Shown: piece by piece, positions 10,946-22,298 of the stretch | Position numbering within the stretch: position 1 is the stretch's first letter | How the letters are laid out: the number at the start of each line of letters is the position of its first letter | Translations under genes and position numbers: made by a program | Notes under the pieces: generated by a model | The model's database searches: none | The model's input: the letters and a program-made list of their open reading frames with translations, nothing else | What the model was told of the DNA's origin: nothing | Assembly (NCBI GenBank): GCA_963573385.1 | Contig: CAUYLG010061881.1 | Coordinates: 1-64,000 of the forward strand | DNA length: 64,000 nt | Reading direction: 5' to 3' | Origin: Cacajao melanocephalus | Taxonomy: Eukaryota > Chordata > Mammalia > Primates > Pitheciidae

Positions 10946-11243
10946 GGCCAGGTGCAACAGCTCACACCCATAATCCCAGCACTTTGGGAGACAGAAGCGG
11001 GAGGATTGCATGAGGCCAGGAGTTCAAGATCAGCCTGGGCAATATAGTGAGAATCATTTCTATAAAGAAAATTTTAAACAAAATTAGCTAAGAGTGGTAG
11101 TTGCACCTGTGTTCCCAGCTACTTGGGAAGCTGAAACAGGAGGATCACTTGAGCTCGAGGCTGCAGTGAGCCATGATAGTGCCACTGCACTCCAGCCTGG
11201 GCAACAGAGAGAGACCCAGTCTCAAAAAGAGAAAAAAAAAAAA
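10946..11243 (+). mobile_element. AluJ, full length
   Basis: Old dimeric Alu: 'ggccaggtgcaacagctcac', 'catgaggccaggagttcaagatcagcctggg' and 'gagctcgaggctgcagtgagcc' are J-type. Strongly diverged in the middle linker. A-rich tail 11225-11243. Confidence 0.95.
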
Positions 11244-12336
11244 GCCAATGAAACCAAGCAACCAGACCGTGAAATCAAATCTAAAATGTGGGTATCCTGA
11301 CTCCACATCCAGAGTTGGATCCAAAAGATTTAGGTCTTACAGACATTTGGCCACTCACAAAAGGACAAGAAATGTCTGAGTGTTCCAGTGTCTGGATCCA
11401 GACGAACACAAATGACCAAGTTTTCAAGATGGAAACTAAATAAGAGGAACAGCCATCCATAATATGAAACGTTGAAACCAAAACCAAGAAAAAGTGCAGG
11501 CCTTCCCTCTCATCGGCAGCCAGAATAAAGGAAAGAGAAGGAGGCAGAGCAAAAAACAGGGTGGAGGAAACAAAAAACAAAGAAAAGAGCAGTAGAAGTG
11601 GGGCACAGAGCCAAGAGGGAATAAGATTCCCTGAGATTTATAGTTAAGACGGGGCAGCAGAGAGCATGAGAGCGAGGCTGAGGGCGTGGGTGCGGCGGGA
11701 TCTGGGCTGGGAGGGAGGGCTTAGGGAGCAGAGCTACCTCAGGGAGCCCACACATGGCCATGAAGTAACAGGAGGTCAGGAGAGTGTTCACAGGCTCCAC
11801 AGGGATTAGAATCCTCTCACAGGCAGCTACAGACAAATCACAGCTCCATGAAGATAACTGAAGGGAGGCTGATTGTAAATTCACACCCACAAGGCCAAAG
11901 CCTTAACCTGGAAGCCAGAGCAACTACATCTCCAGGAAACAAAAGAGTCTGAGTGGAAAGAAATGAAGCAGTGGGGAAGACACAGTGCCGGGCTTGGCTG
12001 GACTTCCCAGTCTGGGGCCGAGCAGGAAAATGAGAAGCATTTCAGCAAGTGAGACAGAGAAAGCTGTTTCCCTGGTGCAGAGATTTCTCCAACTGAACCT
12101 TCAGTTCAAAAGGTGCCCTTTCCTCCGGCAAGCTAACCGGGCAAATTATGAAGATCCAGTTTAGCTCCACACCACTCAATGTCCTCGGTAGAGAGGGATT
12201 GCCCAGAATGCATTCTCTGTCTTTCTGTAGCAGCAATGGACTTTTGCTCCAACACCTACCCCTCCCCATTCCTCCCCCAGGTGCCACCTTCTGGCTCTAT
12301 TGTAGGGCATGTGGGTTGGGTAAAAACTAATGTGTA
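11244..12336. other. No gene or repeat recognised
   Basis: About 1.1 kb of moderate-GC sequence without a motif I can name. The open frame at 11510-11890 (minus, 126 codons) shows no domain or signal and looks like chance. Confidence 0.4.
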
Positions 12337-12633
12337 GGCCAGGCACGGTGGCTCACACCTGTAATCCCAGCACTTTGGGAGGCCGAGGCAGGTGGACCAC
12401 CTGAGGTCAGGAGTTCCAGACAAGCCTGGCCAACATGGTGAAACCCCATCTCTGCTAAAAATACAAAAATTAGCTGGGCGTGGTGGTGTATGCCTGTAAT
12501 CCCAGCTACTCGAGAGGCTGAGGCACAAGAATCACTTCAACCCAGGAGGCAGATGTTGCAGTAAGCCAAGAATGCACCACTGCACTCCAGCCTAGGTGAC
12601 ATAGCGACACTCCATCTCAAAAAAAAAAAAAAA
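12337..12633 (+). mobile_element. AluS-like with TSD
   Basis: Full Alu from 'ggccaggcacggtggctca' to a 15-A tail. The 10-mer ctaatgtgta occurs just before (12327-12336) and after the tail (12638-12647) and is the likely target duplication. Confidence 0.96.
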
Positions 12634-13149
12634 TTAGCTAATGTGTATCATCCTACTGTCCTATTCATAGGAGGTGGGTGCAGAGCTGGTTTATGTTTCC
12701 TAAACTGGTCCAGTGAGGGCAAAACCCAAGATTTTGTTTAACAATTAAGAAAGGGATAGTCTCTTCGCTGCTGGATGTGAATTGGAAGTACCATAGCCCT
12801 GAGGGCCACAGGTAACTATCTTGTGACAATGAGGAGAGAATCTTCATGAACCTGGAGCCAAACTAGGGGAAACCAGGCTAAGTTTCTTCATCTAAGTTAC
12901 ATTATTTCTGTATCGAGATGCTCCTGAAGTCCCCCAGGCAGTTCATTTAAGCAAATCAACAAATTCCCTTTAATGATTAATCCAACTAGGGTTGAGTTTC
13001 CTGTCATATGCAATGAAAAGACGCCTAACACAATGTCTTACTGATTTTACGCATGATCACCTTACTTTGGGCAATCATCATCTAAAAATAAAAGCAAATG
13101 CTAGGGTAAACACATGTGGAAAACAAATTTCAGTACATTGAATCATTTC
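12634..13149. other. No gene or repeat recognised
   Basis: About 0.5 kb of unassigned, AT-leaning sequence. Confidence 0.4.
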
Positions 13150-13290
13150 AATGTGAGGAATTAGAGGGGCTCACTATCTGTTAGAATGGCTAAACTTTTT
13201 AAAACTGACCATATCAAGTGTTGGGGAGGAGGTGGAGGAACTGGAATGCTCATATACCTCCAGGAGGTTGGAGCTTTGTATAATAACTGC
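13150..13290 (+). mobile_element. L1 ORF2 fragment, old
   Basis: 'gttagaatggctaaac' then 'caagtgttggggagg' and 'gaactggaatgctcatatacc' follow the order of a conserved L1 ORF2 segment ('agaatggct', 'tgttggcgagg', 'gaaccctcatacac'). Confidence 0.6.
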
Positions 13291-14607
13291 ACTGGGAGAT
13301 GGGGTGTGATGGGGAACTCATTGAGAAGCATGGGAGTCCAGGGGCAGGAAGAGCTCTATATAACAGGGCAAGATGGAACTCATCATAATGATATTAATGC
13401 TGCCCTCTACTTGGTCCTGAATCCCCTCATTCTCCATTTACTCCACTCATCCCATCCTGCCTCTAACCACCACCATCAACACCTGACCTGATCTGTCCAC
13501 ACAGAGGGGCACATCACCTCTCTGGCCTCTGCTGCCTCCAGTGTGGAGTGGGAATTATACCCCAAAGATAGAGGGCTGGGCATGTTCTCCCCACAGCACT
13601 GGAGCAGGAAAAGGGCTGGGACCAGAAGCAGCCCATTCCCAAGTAGTTTTCTCTGGCTCGAAACTGGGCCAGCCACATTTCCTGCACTAGGAATCTGAAC
13701 CAGGGCTTACTGAGATGATGGGCAACAATCAGTGGGAGCCAAGCTGGAAGGGTCTGGGAGGAAGAGTAGATTGATGGGGTCTCAGGGTGACTCCAAACCA
13801 TGTGGAAGCCAAAGCTGGGAGTGAACAGAAGTATCAGAGATGAGATGCACAGAACAAAGGATGAAGACCCCCAGAGAGTAGTGAGGGGGAAAGAGCAGAC
13901 ACTCAGCAAGAAGCAGGGACAGTAGCAGTGGGGGATGGTCACAGCCCTCAGGGCCACCTCAGGCCCCAACAGCTTCCTGGTTCCCACTTTGCTCCTCTGT
14001 ATTCTTTACAACCTACCCCTCCCTTTAAGAGGTCTTGCAGGGTCCCCAAGCCTGAGGTTCAGCCAAAGATTCCTGAGGTCTCCTCTCTCCAGCTCCAGCA
14101 CCCAGAAGCCTCTGAGGCCTCCACTCCTGAGAGCGGCAGACTGACTGATGTCCTGCAGGAGGTGACCACATGGCTTCTCACCCCTTACAAGGAGAAACTC
14201 ACTCATTTCAGTGGCTCACTTCTTATCCACAATACAATTCCAGACCCAGGAATTCAAAATCCAATCAGGCAAGGTTACTTTCTTAGACATGCAAGTCTCC
14301 TTGAAAAGCTAAGAAGTTGAGAATCACTGTGTCTTCTAAAACAATCTCAGAAGACAAGAAACCAAAAAAGCCCAAATGAAAGTATGGAGTAAAAGCATTT
14401 CTTTGGACTACAAGGTTACAGAGAGACCAGTTGTGTGTGTGTTTCCCTTTAGTTCATTGACCTGTTTAACCTTCCATGAGTCTCTAAGCCTGGCCCATGA
14501 GGGACCCTGAGGCTGAAAAGATGGAAGAATCATGGTACCCTCAGGGAGAGGCAAGGATTGCCTGTAGGAGAGCTCAAGGGAGCCTTCTGGAGTAACAGAA
14601 ATATTCT
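13291..14607. other. No gene; unassigned sequence
   Basis: Contains overlapping chance open frames on both strands (13514-13987 minus, 157 codons; 13928-14320 plus, 130 codons). Neither has a recognisable domain, splice pattern or good start context. The end near 14210-14330 ('cagtggctcac' to 'gagaatcactg') weakly resembles MER5A termini. Confidence 0.4.
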
Positions 14608-14998
<391 letters not shown>

Positions 14999-14999
14999 T

Positions 15000-15565
15000 T
15001 ATCCAGGAATTCCAAAACTCCTAGTTTTATATTCAAAAGAATTGAAAGCAGGGACTCAAACAGATACTCCTACACCAGTGTTCACCAGCAGCATTATTCA
15101 CAATAGCCAAAGAGTGGAAACAACCCAAGTGTCCATCAACAAATAAACAGATAAACAAAATGTGGTGTGTACATGCGATGGAATATTATTCAGCCGTGAA
15201 AAGGAATGAAATTTTTATGTATGCTGTAACACAGACAGCCCTTGGAGACGTTATAATGATATACACCGACACCAAAGGACAAATGCTGCATGATTTCAAC
15301 TTATCCAAGTTACCTGGAATAAGCAAATTCATAGAGATACAAAGTAGAATAGAGGTTACCAGGGCCTGGGGATAGGGATGAAGGGGAAGTTACTGATAAT
15401 GAGTACAGACAGAGATTTTGTTGGGGAGGATGGAAAAATTGGGGGTATAGATAATGGTGATGACTACACAACACCCTGACCGTATTTAATGCCACCAAAT
15501 TGTATACTTACAAATGGTTCAAATGGTTAAATATTATGTTATGTATATTTCACCACAGAAAAGTC
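15000..15565 (+). mobile_element. L1M 3' end
   Basis: Old L1 3' region: 'cattattcacaatagccaaagagtggaaac', 'gatggaatattattcagcc', 'accagggcctggggatag' and the terminal 'aaatggttaaatattatgttatg' then 'tatatttcaccaca' (L1MB/MC-type end). Stops throughout; the 71-codon frame at 15160 is a fragment of dead ORF2. Confidence 0.85.
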
Positions 15566-15608
15566 ATACTTTACATATGCATGTTATACCTCAATTCAAG
15601 AAATGGGG

Positions 15609-15734
15609 AAGCTAGTTGTGGTGGCACACACTTGTAGCCCCAACTACTCAGTAGGCTGAGGTGGGAGGACTACTGAAGCCCAAGAGTTCAAGATCAACCT
15701 GGGCAACACAGCAAGACCTTGTCTCTAAAAAAAA
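15609..15734 (+). mobile_element. FLAM/left-monomer Alu
   Basis: Single Alu-type monomer: 'gctagttgtggtggcacac', 'gaggtgggaggactactgaagccc' and 'aacctgggcaacacagcaagacc', ending in 8 A. No second arm; the next base starts an antisense Alu. Confidence 0.8.
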
Positions 15735-15736
15735 CT

Positions 15737-16022
15737 GGTTTTTTTGATACAGGGTCTCTCTGTCAACCCAGGCTGGAGTGGGGTGGTGCAATCACAGCTC
15801 ACTGCAGCTTCAACTTCTCAGACTCAGGTGATCCTCCCACCTCAGCCTCCCAAGTAGCAGGGACTACAGGCATGCACCACCATGCCCAGCTACTTTTTGT
15901 GGTTTTTTTTGTAGAGACAGGATTTTGCCATGTTGCCCAGGCTGGTCTTGAACCTGGGCTCAAGCAAGTCTCCCAATTTGGCCTCCCAAGTGCTGGGATT
16001 ACAGGCATGAGCCATGTCTGGG
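15737..16022 (-). mobile_element. AluJ, antisense
   Basis: Reverse-complement Alu from a short T tract to 'ggcatgagccatgtctgggg'. J-type features on the minus strand. It forms a tail-to-tail inverted pair with the monomer at 15609. Confidence 0.92.
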
Positions 16023-16025
16023 GAA

Positions 16026-16048
16026 AAAATTATTATTATTATTATTTA
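16026..16048. repeat. (ATT)n simple repeat
   Basis: Short tattattatt run directly after the antisense AluJ. Confidence 0.85.
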
Positions 16049-16882
16049 AAAATAGATAAAATTTTTTAAAAAGTCATGGGGGAAGTGTGGTTGCCCCCAT
16101 TGACACTCTGAGAGTCGTAAACACCTTTTTCCATTCGGAGACACATCCACATCCATGTATCCAGGATACTTTGCTAGGCTGTGTAGCAGATCCTGGATTC
16201 AAACTCAGGTCTGCAAATCCAGAGGCCAGGACTAAAGACCCTCCCACAAATCAACCTCTCTCTTCTAAGCTGGTCAATCCATTCTGCTCAGACTAACGAC
16301 TGTCGCCATCTTGCCAGGGACAGCTGTGGCTGCTGACCTCTCTTCACCGTGTGGCTCAACAAGATGAACCACAACCTGGGTCACTTGGAGCCAGTGTCCT
16401 TACTGCATCTGAGCTGGCCCCAGGGTGCCTATGAAGCCTTTCTGCCTGCAGAAAACACCTGATTCCCTTGTTTATAAAAAGCAACTAGCTCAGAAGGTGT
16501 GGCTGAAACCAAAAATGACAAAACCTCCCAAATCCAATGATGAATTTAATCCCACCTGGCACCAGGAAGCATAGACAGGGACTATCCACTCCACCCTTCC
16601 TCTTCTGAGGCGGAGTAAATATAGATGCCCATGACACAACTTTCCACCCTGTGTGCACACCAACTTGTTCTGCTCTGCCAGGTACATTTGAACAACATGT
16701 TTGTAACAAAGATCTCACATTATATTAAATAACATCAACAACCTTGGAAGAGAGAAAGGAGATGTTTCCATAGGCCATGGAGTTTAAAGGTTAAAGCATC
16801 CTTCAAGATCATCCCAACAAATGTCTTCATTTTCCCAGAAGAAAAAAACACAGGGAGGGAATGACGAGGATCACTGATATTT
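16049..16882. other. No gene recognised
   Basis: About 0.8 kb. A weak antisense MIR tail may lie at 16170-16235 ('cctggattcaaactcaggtctg'). The rest is unassigned. Confidence 0.4.
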
Positions 16883-17115
16883 AGGGTTAGATAGCCCGAA
16901 GTCTGAACTTGACTTTGACACTTAACTAGTCATAAGATCTCAAACAAGTTGAGTTACAGTCTTTGGGGCATTATTTGCTCATCTGAAAAATGGAGATAAT
17001 AATATCAACCCCATAGAGTTGCTGTGAGGATGAAATAATATTCAAAGATCTAGAGCCTGGCATGTGCCTTTCTCACTGTGGTAGACACTCTTCATCATCA
17101 CTGTCATCATCAGGA
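16883..17115 (+). mobile_element. MIR SINE, near full length
   Basis: 'tagatagcccgaagtctgaacttgac', 'gctcatctgaaaaatggagataata', 'catagagttgctgtgaggatgaaat' and 'gagcctggcatgtgcc' match MIR in order. Followed by a (CAT)n-rich stretch to about 17140. Confidence 0.88.
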
Positions 17116-17140
17116 TCTTCATCATCAACATCATTAAGAA

Positions 17141-17619
17141 ACTAAGGTCCAGGGAGATGAGGGATTTGTCCAAAATGGCACAGCTGTGGCTTGTGGCAAA
17201 ACAAAGTGTCCCACACAAATGGTTTTTTCCATTTCATCACCCTGAGACAGCACTATTGCCTGGGCCTAGAAATTTACAGCACTTCATGGAAAATATTTGA
17301 AATTATACAGCTTTTCCACATTTCCAAATTAGAAGTCCAGCTTGATAGCCAAGAGTCTTCAGCACAGAAACAGGCTTTGCAGAGTACCAATGTTAAAATC
17401 AAAGAGGGTGAGCCTCTACCCTCTCTCCCTCCACCTCGGAGCTTGGAATTCTCCAGGGGGTTAGCCAGAGGGCTGGAGGAGGCCCAGATGGTTCACCTAC
17501 AGTAGCGAAGCACAAGACCTGCCCAGGAAGACCTCTGAGCTGTTGGAAAGCCAAGTCTGAAGGAGGGCTAGGATGAAATTGCGAAGGGAGCAGATAGTGG
17601 CCATCACAGTAACATTTGT
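17141..17619. other. No gene recognised
   Basis: Unassigned sequence. The open frame at 17191-17505 (104 codons) has no recognisable domain. Confidence 0.4.
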
Positions 17620-17765
17620 GGAGATCCTAGTGTGGTATGTACCAGGGTCCATTTTAAGCACCTTACATCCATTAGATTTGTTTTAACTCTCCAACCCTAT
17701 GAAATAGGCAAATGCGTCATCCACAAGTGAGGAAGCTGAGGCAAAGGGAATGTTACAGACTCACT
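17620..17765 (-). mobile_element. MIR SINE, antisense
   Basis: 'ttttaagcaccttacatccatta' and 'ccaaccctatgaaataggc' followed by 'aggaagctgaggcaaaggga' are the antisense MIR landmarks. Confidence 0.75.
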
Positions 17766-17829
17766 CCCCAAAGGGATGTTTCACTTCTCATTGCTGAGAT
17801 CTGGCTATACCAGGATACCCAACTTGCCT

Positions 17830-18205
17830 TCCAAAACCTTGGAACTTCCAGGTTTTCCATCCAAACTGCCTTTCCTCTGTCTCTGTTTGGTGTAACCCTA
17901 TTCCTCCTTCAAGGCTTAGTAGAAATGTTACCTCCTCTGACTTTTCCAGGCATCATTATACATTTTGCGTTCTGATTCATTCACCTGGAAGCTCAGCGCT
18001 TACCATGTTGTATTATAGTTAATTGGGGTGGATGGGGGAGGCACAGTACATGAGTTCGTGCATGCACACACATACATTCAAGAATGCCCCTACACCACGG
18101 GTGAGCTCAAGAAAGGCCAAAATTGTGTTTCATGCCTTTATATCTCCAGGATAGTATTGCTTGGTGCACATAAAAGATGACCAATAAAGGTTTGTTGGAA
18201 TTCCT
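17830..18205 (+). mobile_element. L2 3' end
   Basis: 'attcctccttcaaggcttagtagaaatg' then 'tcatgcctttatatctccagg' and 'gaccaataaaggtttgttggaat' match the L2 3' UTR and terminus. Confidence 0.75.
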
Positions 18206-18389
18206 TTTTTAATACCTATCATCACACAGCTTGTACAGGAGACCCTAGGACATCATCAATATAAACTTGTCTCCCAAATCCAAGAACTCACATGATCTTT
18301 TGAAATATGTTATCTCAAAAGTTGTTGATGGTTAAATGTACACAGGAGCACAGTTTCAAACGAGTGGTTTACCATTATGAGTTAATTGA

Positions 18390-18830
18390 ACAAGTGGACA
18401 AAGATACGCATTCAATGATGTTCATTACAGCCTTGTTTATAATGGAAAAAATGGAATCGCCCTAAACGGCCAGCCGTGGAGAACTGGTTAAGGTATCTCA
18501 GTGTATACCCAAAATGAAATGCCATGTCACTTTTAAAATGATTCTATAGCTCTGTGTACTGATAAGAAAAGTTCTCTGTGATGTATTCCTGAGTTTTTTG
18601 TGAAAGCAGGTTACAAAACTGCATCATTAATATTTAGGCATACTTACATAACTATGAACATCTTCACATGTGCTTAGGGAGAAGTTTTGAAGTGAGTTCA
18701 CCAAAATTAACAGTGATTATACTTGTGTAGAGATACTTTGGGTAGTTTTCGCTTTCTTTTTATACATTTCTGTGCTCATTAAACTTTTTACTTTGAGAAT
18801 GTATTGTTTATATAACCAGAAGAAAACAGT
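18390..18830 (+). mobile_element. L1M 3' end (L1ME-like)
   Basis: 'gttcattacagccttgtttataatgg', 'ggagaactggttaaggtat', 'tgtactgataagaaaagttctctgtgatg' and the late 'aacagtgattatacttgtg' follow the L1ME 3' UTR order. Ends before 'accagaagaaaac'. Confidence 0.75.
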
Positions 18831-19147
18831 AATTATATTTTCATTTTGGAAGAAAATGTGTATAACCTCAAAAGAGGTTTTATAGATTCATGGGTGACAA
18901 AACTCCAAACTGCTTCCTGAAAAGAGTTAGAGACCCTGAAATGTAGAGGGTGCCATTGCCTGTCCAGGGACCCTAATTTTTCCTTCTGAGAAATAACTGC
19001 TCTGGCTATCCCACGGGGCTGCAACAGGGAGCTAATGGGTTTGAAACTGTTTTGAAAAATAAAAAGTACAAATAGATGCAAAATGTGAATTAGTATGATA
19101 ATTTAATCATTGCTGATTAAGAATTTGCAATAAACTAGTAAGGCATG

Positions 19148-19530
19148 TGATATGGTTTGGATTTGTGTCCTCGTCCAAATCTCATGTGAAATTGGAATCC
19201 CCAGTGTTGGAAGAGGGGCCTGGTGGGAGGTGATTGGATCATTGGGGCAGACTTCCCTTTCACTGTTCTCATGATAGTGAGTGAGTTCTCAAGAAACCCA
19301 GTGGTTTAAAGTGTGTGGCACCTCACCCTTCTCTGTCTTTCTCCTCCTCTGGCTGTGTAAGCCATGCCTCCTTCCTCTTTACCTTCCACCATGACTGTCA
19401 GTTTCCTGAGGCCTTCCTAGCCATTCTTCCTGTACAGCCTGTGGAACTGTGAGTCAATTAAACCTCCTTTCCTTATAAATTATCCAGTCTCAGGCTGTTC
19501 TTTATAGCAGTGTGAGAATGCACTAACCCA
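19148..19530 (+). mobile_element. MST-type MaLR LTR with 5-bp TSD
   Basis: Complete solo LTR from tgatatggtttgg to cactaaccca. It has the usual 'ggaggtgattggatcat', 'tgagtcaattaaacctcc' and the R/U5-like 'ccttataaattatccagtctc'. The 5-mer gcatg flanks it at 19143-19147 and 19531-19535, a perfect 5-bp target duplication as expected for this group. Confidence 0.95.
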
Positions 19531-19535
19531 GCATG

Positions 19536-20262
19536 CTTTAGAAGCTGTGATTTCAAATGCCAATGGGGACCAGGCTGGTCAGAGAGACCTGCGGGGCCTC
19601 TGGAGTCCTGGCCCAGTGATTTCTGAAGAGAAACCTGAAATCTAGATTTTTATGTGAATTCTCTCAGCTTTTAAAAGTTGGCACCTAATTTTAAAATTTC
19701 AAACATCATGCCATTCCTATGAAATGCATCCCCCAAACCATGTACATTTGTAATTTCTGGTATATATTCCCCTAACTTAAAGCTCAAGATTAACTCATTT
19801 ATCTCTTGTCCATTGACATAGTTTTATACCATCATTCCCAAGACTGAAGTACTTCTTGAATTTAAAAGAAACATCCCATTATGAACAGTCTAATTTTAGA
19901 CTTAGATGCTTTGTTGCATTTTTGTTTCAATTGATAGTTATTATATGACTTAAAAAGCAACTCATTATTAACTAGAATATTAAACTAATCAGAATAACTT
20001 ACATATCCTAATCATGTCAAGTAACAGAATTCTAAACAGAAAATGTGCGCTATGTTTAAGTTTGTACAATTACATGTATACCTATACTCAAAGATGTGAA
20101 TATGTCCTTGTCTACACATAGTATGTCTTCAAATCCAAAGAAAGCACATCTGTCCTTTTAATAAGACACTGTTTTTATTTTTAATTATAATCTGAGAGAT
20201 GTTAGCAAAACACAATTGAATGGCACATCTTTATTTTTATTGTATGTATTTAAGGAGTAAAA

Positions 20263-20264
<2 letters not shown>
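19536..20264. other. No gene; AT-rich sequence
   Basis: AT-rich, unassigned; may include older LINE remnants that I cannot name. Confidence 0.4.
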
Positions 20265-20297
<33 letters not shown>

Positions 20298-20331
20298 AAG
20301 TGATAGTTACAGTGTGTGTGTGTGTACATGT
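20265..20331. repeat. (TG)n microsatellites
   Basis: Two TG runs (20265-20293 and about 20313-20325) separated by 'agagaagtgatagttaca'. Confidence 0.9.
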
Positions 20332-20339
20332 GTACAAGT

Positions 20340-20617
20340 GCAGTAAGAGCATCTATCAATTCTACTCTCTTGGCAAATTTTCAGTCTATAAAACAATATT
20401 ATTAACTAGAGGCTTCATGCTATACAAATTTTCAGTCTATAAAACAATATTATTAACTAGAGGCTTCATGCTATACATTAGATTTCTAGACTTGCGCATC
20501 CTACCTCACTGCAAATTCATACCCTTTAACCTATTTCTCCCCTTTTCCTCCCCCTATTGCCCACCATTCTACTTCCTCTTTGTACTTATTTGACTTTTGT
20601 TTTTACATTTGAACATA
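20340..20617 (-). mobile_element. L1M 3' UTR, antisense (3' part of an inverted L1)
   Basis: Minus-strand L1MB-like 3' UTR: 'caattctactctcttggcaaattttcag', 'tattattaactagaggcttcatgctat', 'cattagatttctagacttg' and 'ccaccattctacttcctc' are the reverse complement of the consensus. It contains the 51-bp tandem duplication, is interrupted by an Alu at 20618, and continues at 20914. Confidence 0.85.
20374..20475. repeat. Perfect 51-bp tandem duplication
   Basis: Copies 20374-20424 and 20425-20475 are identical over all 51 bases; both begin caaattttcag and end catgctata. The L1 consensus has this segment once, so the duplication arose after the insertion. Confidence 0.97.
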
Positions 20618-20913
20618 GGCCAGATGAATGGTGGCTCACACCTGTAATCCCAGCACTTTGAGAGGCAGAGGCAGTAGGATCACTTAAACTCAGGAGTTTG
20701 AGACCAACCTGGGCAACATGACAAAACCCCATCTCTGCAAAAAATACAAAAACTATCTGGGCGTGGTGGCGCACACCTGTAGTCCCACATACTCAGGAAG
20801 CTGAGGCGAGAGGCTCACTTGAGCCCTGGAGGTGGTGGTCGCAGTTAGCTGAGATCACACCACTGTACCCCAGCCTGGGCAACAAAGCCAGACCTGTTAA
20901 AAAAAAAAAAAAA
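20618..20913 (+). mobile_element. Alu (J/S), full length, inserted in L1
   Basis: 'ggccagatgaatggtggctcac' to a 15-A tail at 20899-20913. Well diverged. L1 sequence flanks both sides. Confidence 0.93.
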
Positions 20914-20976
20914 GATTTGCAAGTAAATAATATTATGTAGTATTTTTCTTTCTGTGTCAGCATAATGTCCTCCTAA
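20914..20976 (-). mobile_element. L1M 3' UTR, antisense, to inversion joint
   Basis: 'tatgtagtatttttctttctgtgtc' and 'cataatgtcctcc' continue the minus-strand L1. At about 20977 the orientation flips. Confidence 0.85.
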
Positions 20977-21403
20977 GTATCCATCCACAGACAAATGGAT
21001 AAAGATACTTTGGTATAAATAAATGGAATATTATTCAGCCTTTAAAAAGAAGGAGAGATGGCCGGGTGTGGTGGCTCACACCTGTAATCCCAGCACTTTG
21101 GGAGGCCGGGGCAGATGGATCACCTGAGGTTGGGAGTTTGAGACCAGCCTGATCAACATGGAGAAACCCCATCTGTACTAAAAATACAAAATTAGCCAGG
21201 CATGATGGCGCATGCCTGTAATCCCACCTGCTTGAGAGGCTGAGGCAGGAGAATCACTTGAACCCGGAAGGTGTAGGTTGTGGTGAGCTGAATCGCACCA
21301 TTGCACTACAGTCTGGACAACAAGAGCAAAACTCCTTCTAAAAAATAAAAAGGAGAGACTGTCATTTGCAACAACACAGATGAACCTGAATGGTATATTA
21401 ATG
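20977..21403 (+). mobile_element. Inverted 5' part of the same L1, with Alu inside
   Basis: From 'agtatccatccacagacaaatgg' the L1 reads on the plus strand ('ggaatattattcagcctttaaaaagaagg', then after the Alu 'gagagactgtcatttgcaacaacacag' and 'gatgaacctgaatgg'). In L1 order this piece lies just upstream of the antisense piece. Read on the minus strand, the whole is a 5' inverted segment joined to a normal 3' segment, the pattern made by twin priming. The Alu occupies 21060-21349. Confidence 0.85.
21060..21349 (+). mobile_element. AluS-like with TSD, inserted in the inverted L1
   Basis: Full Alu. The 9-mer aaggagaga flanks it at 21050-21058 and 21350-21358. Confidence 0.95.
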
Positions 21404-22298
21404 ACGTTCAACCTCACATTACAAGGTTGCCACTTCACTGCTTCTAACAATCAAGAAAATATCCCCAAATAATTCACATACATTTGTATGGTTAGATGGA
21501 TGGATGAAAGGATATGAAGAAAGCTTATAAAAATATGCACAATATAATAAAAAGAGAATGAAATCATAGCTATGGAAAAGAAAGGCTGCACGACAGGACA
21601 GTGTCAGGGAAAATTAGCACACAAAGACCCTTGGTGCCAGCCCTACATACTCATTGTGTACAGACTGCAATCCCAGCAGCCAGGACAGACAGATGCTACT
21701 CATCAGATATTCCCAGTGTGTGGCTTTCACAGTCAACTATGTTTGTTCTCCTGGGGATGAAACTAAATGACATAAAGTCTATCCTATGGCCCTAAGCTAA
21801 AGATGACAGATCATCTAAAAATATTCTGGAAACATTAGGAAACAGAAGGCCAAGAATGTCGCTATGCCCTTTATTCAGCATTCTGAGACTGTCCATACCC
21901 AGTTCTGGGACTGTCCACTGACATCTTTAATCCCAGACAGGCTCCTAAGGACACACTGTCATCATCCACTTTCTTCAAAACTCCAATTAAAAAAAAAAAT
22001 AGGAAAGGCCACATTTTAAACTAAGCCAGCCTTTAATGTGTGCAGACAAAAGACAAGCAGTTCCCAAATACTCCCACCCACACCTTTTCATCTCCACACT
22101 CACCATCTTCAGGAGGACTTTTCATGCTCTTCACGTTGTCCAGGGTCCTAGGACTCTGATGAAAACGCTGTAGCTGCTTCTACCAAAACACCATGCAGTG
22201 TGGTGCCAATCTGGGATTCAGGAACAAGAAGAGGGGTTACCAAGCAGGAGAGAAGGCCAAGAAGTCTGGGGCAGCACTGAAAAGTCCCTTTCACAGAG
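21404..22298. other. No gene or repeat recognised
   Basis: About 0.9 kb of unassigned sequence. Confidence 0.4.

Noticed and set aside
11094..11300. Many 60-120 codon frames rich in phrases such as [11 protein letters not shown] or [13 protein letters not shown]
   Set aside because: These are standard translations of Alu in either orientation.
13514..14320. Overlapping frames of 157 codons (minus) and 130 codons (plus)
   Set aside because: Composition looks like chance stop-free stretches in GC-richer DNA; no motif, no splice signals that would make an exon.
20374..20475. CRISPR-like direct repeats
   Set aside because: Only two head-to-tail units with no spacer, in a primate L1; a tandem duplication.
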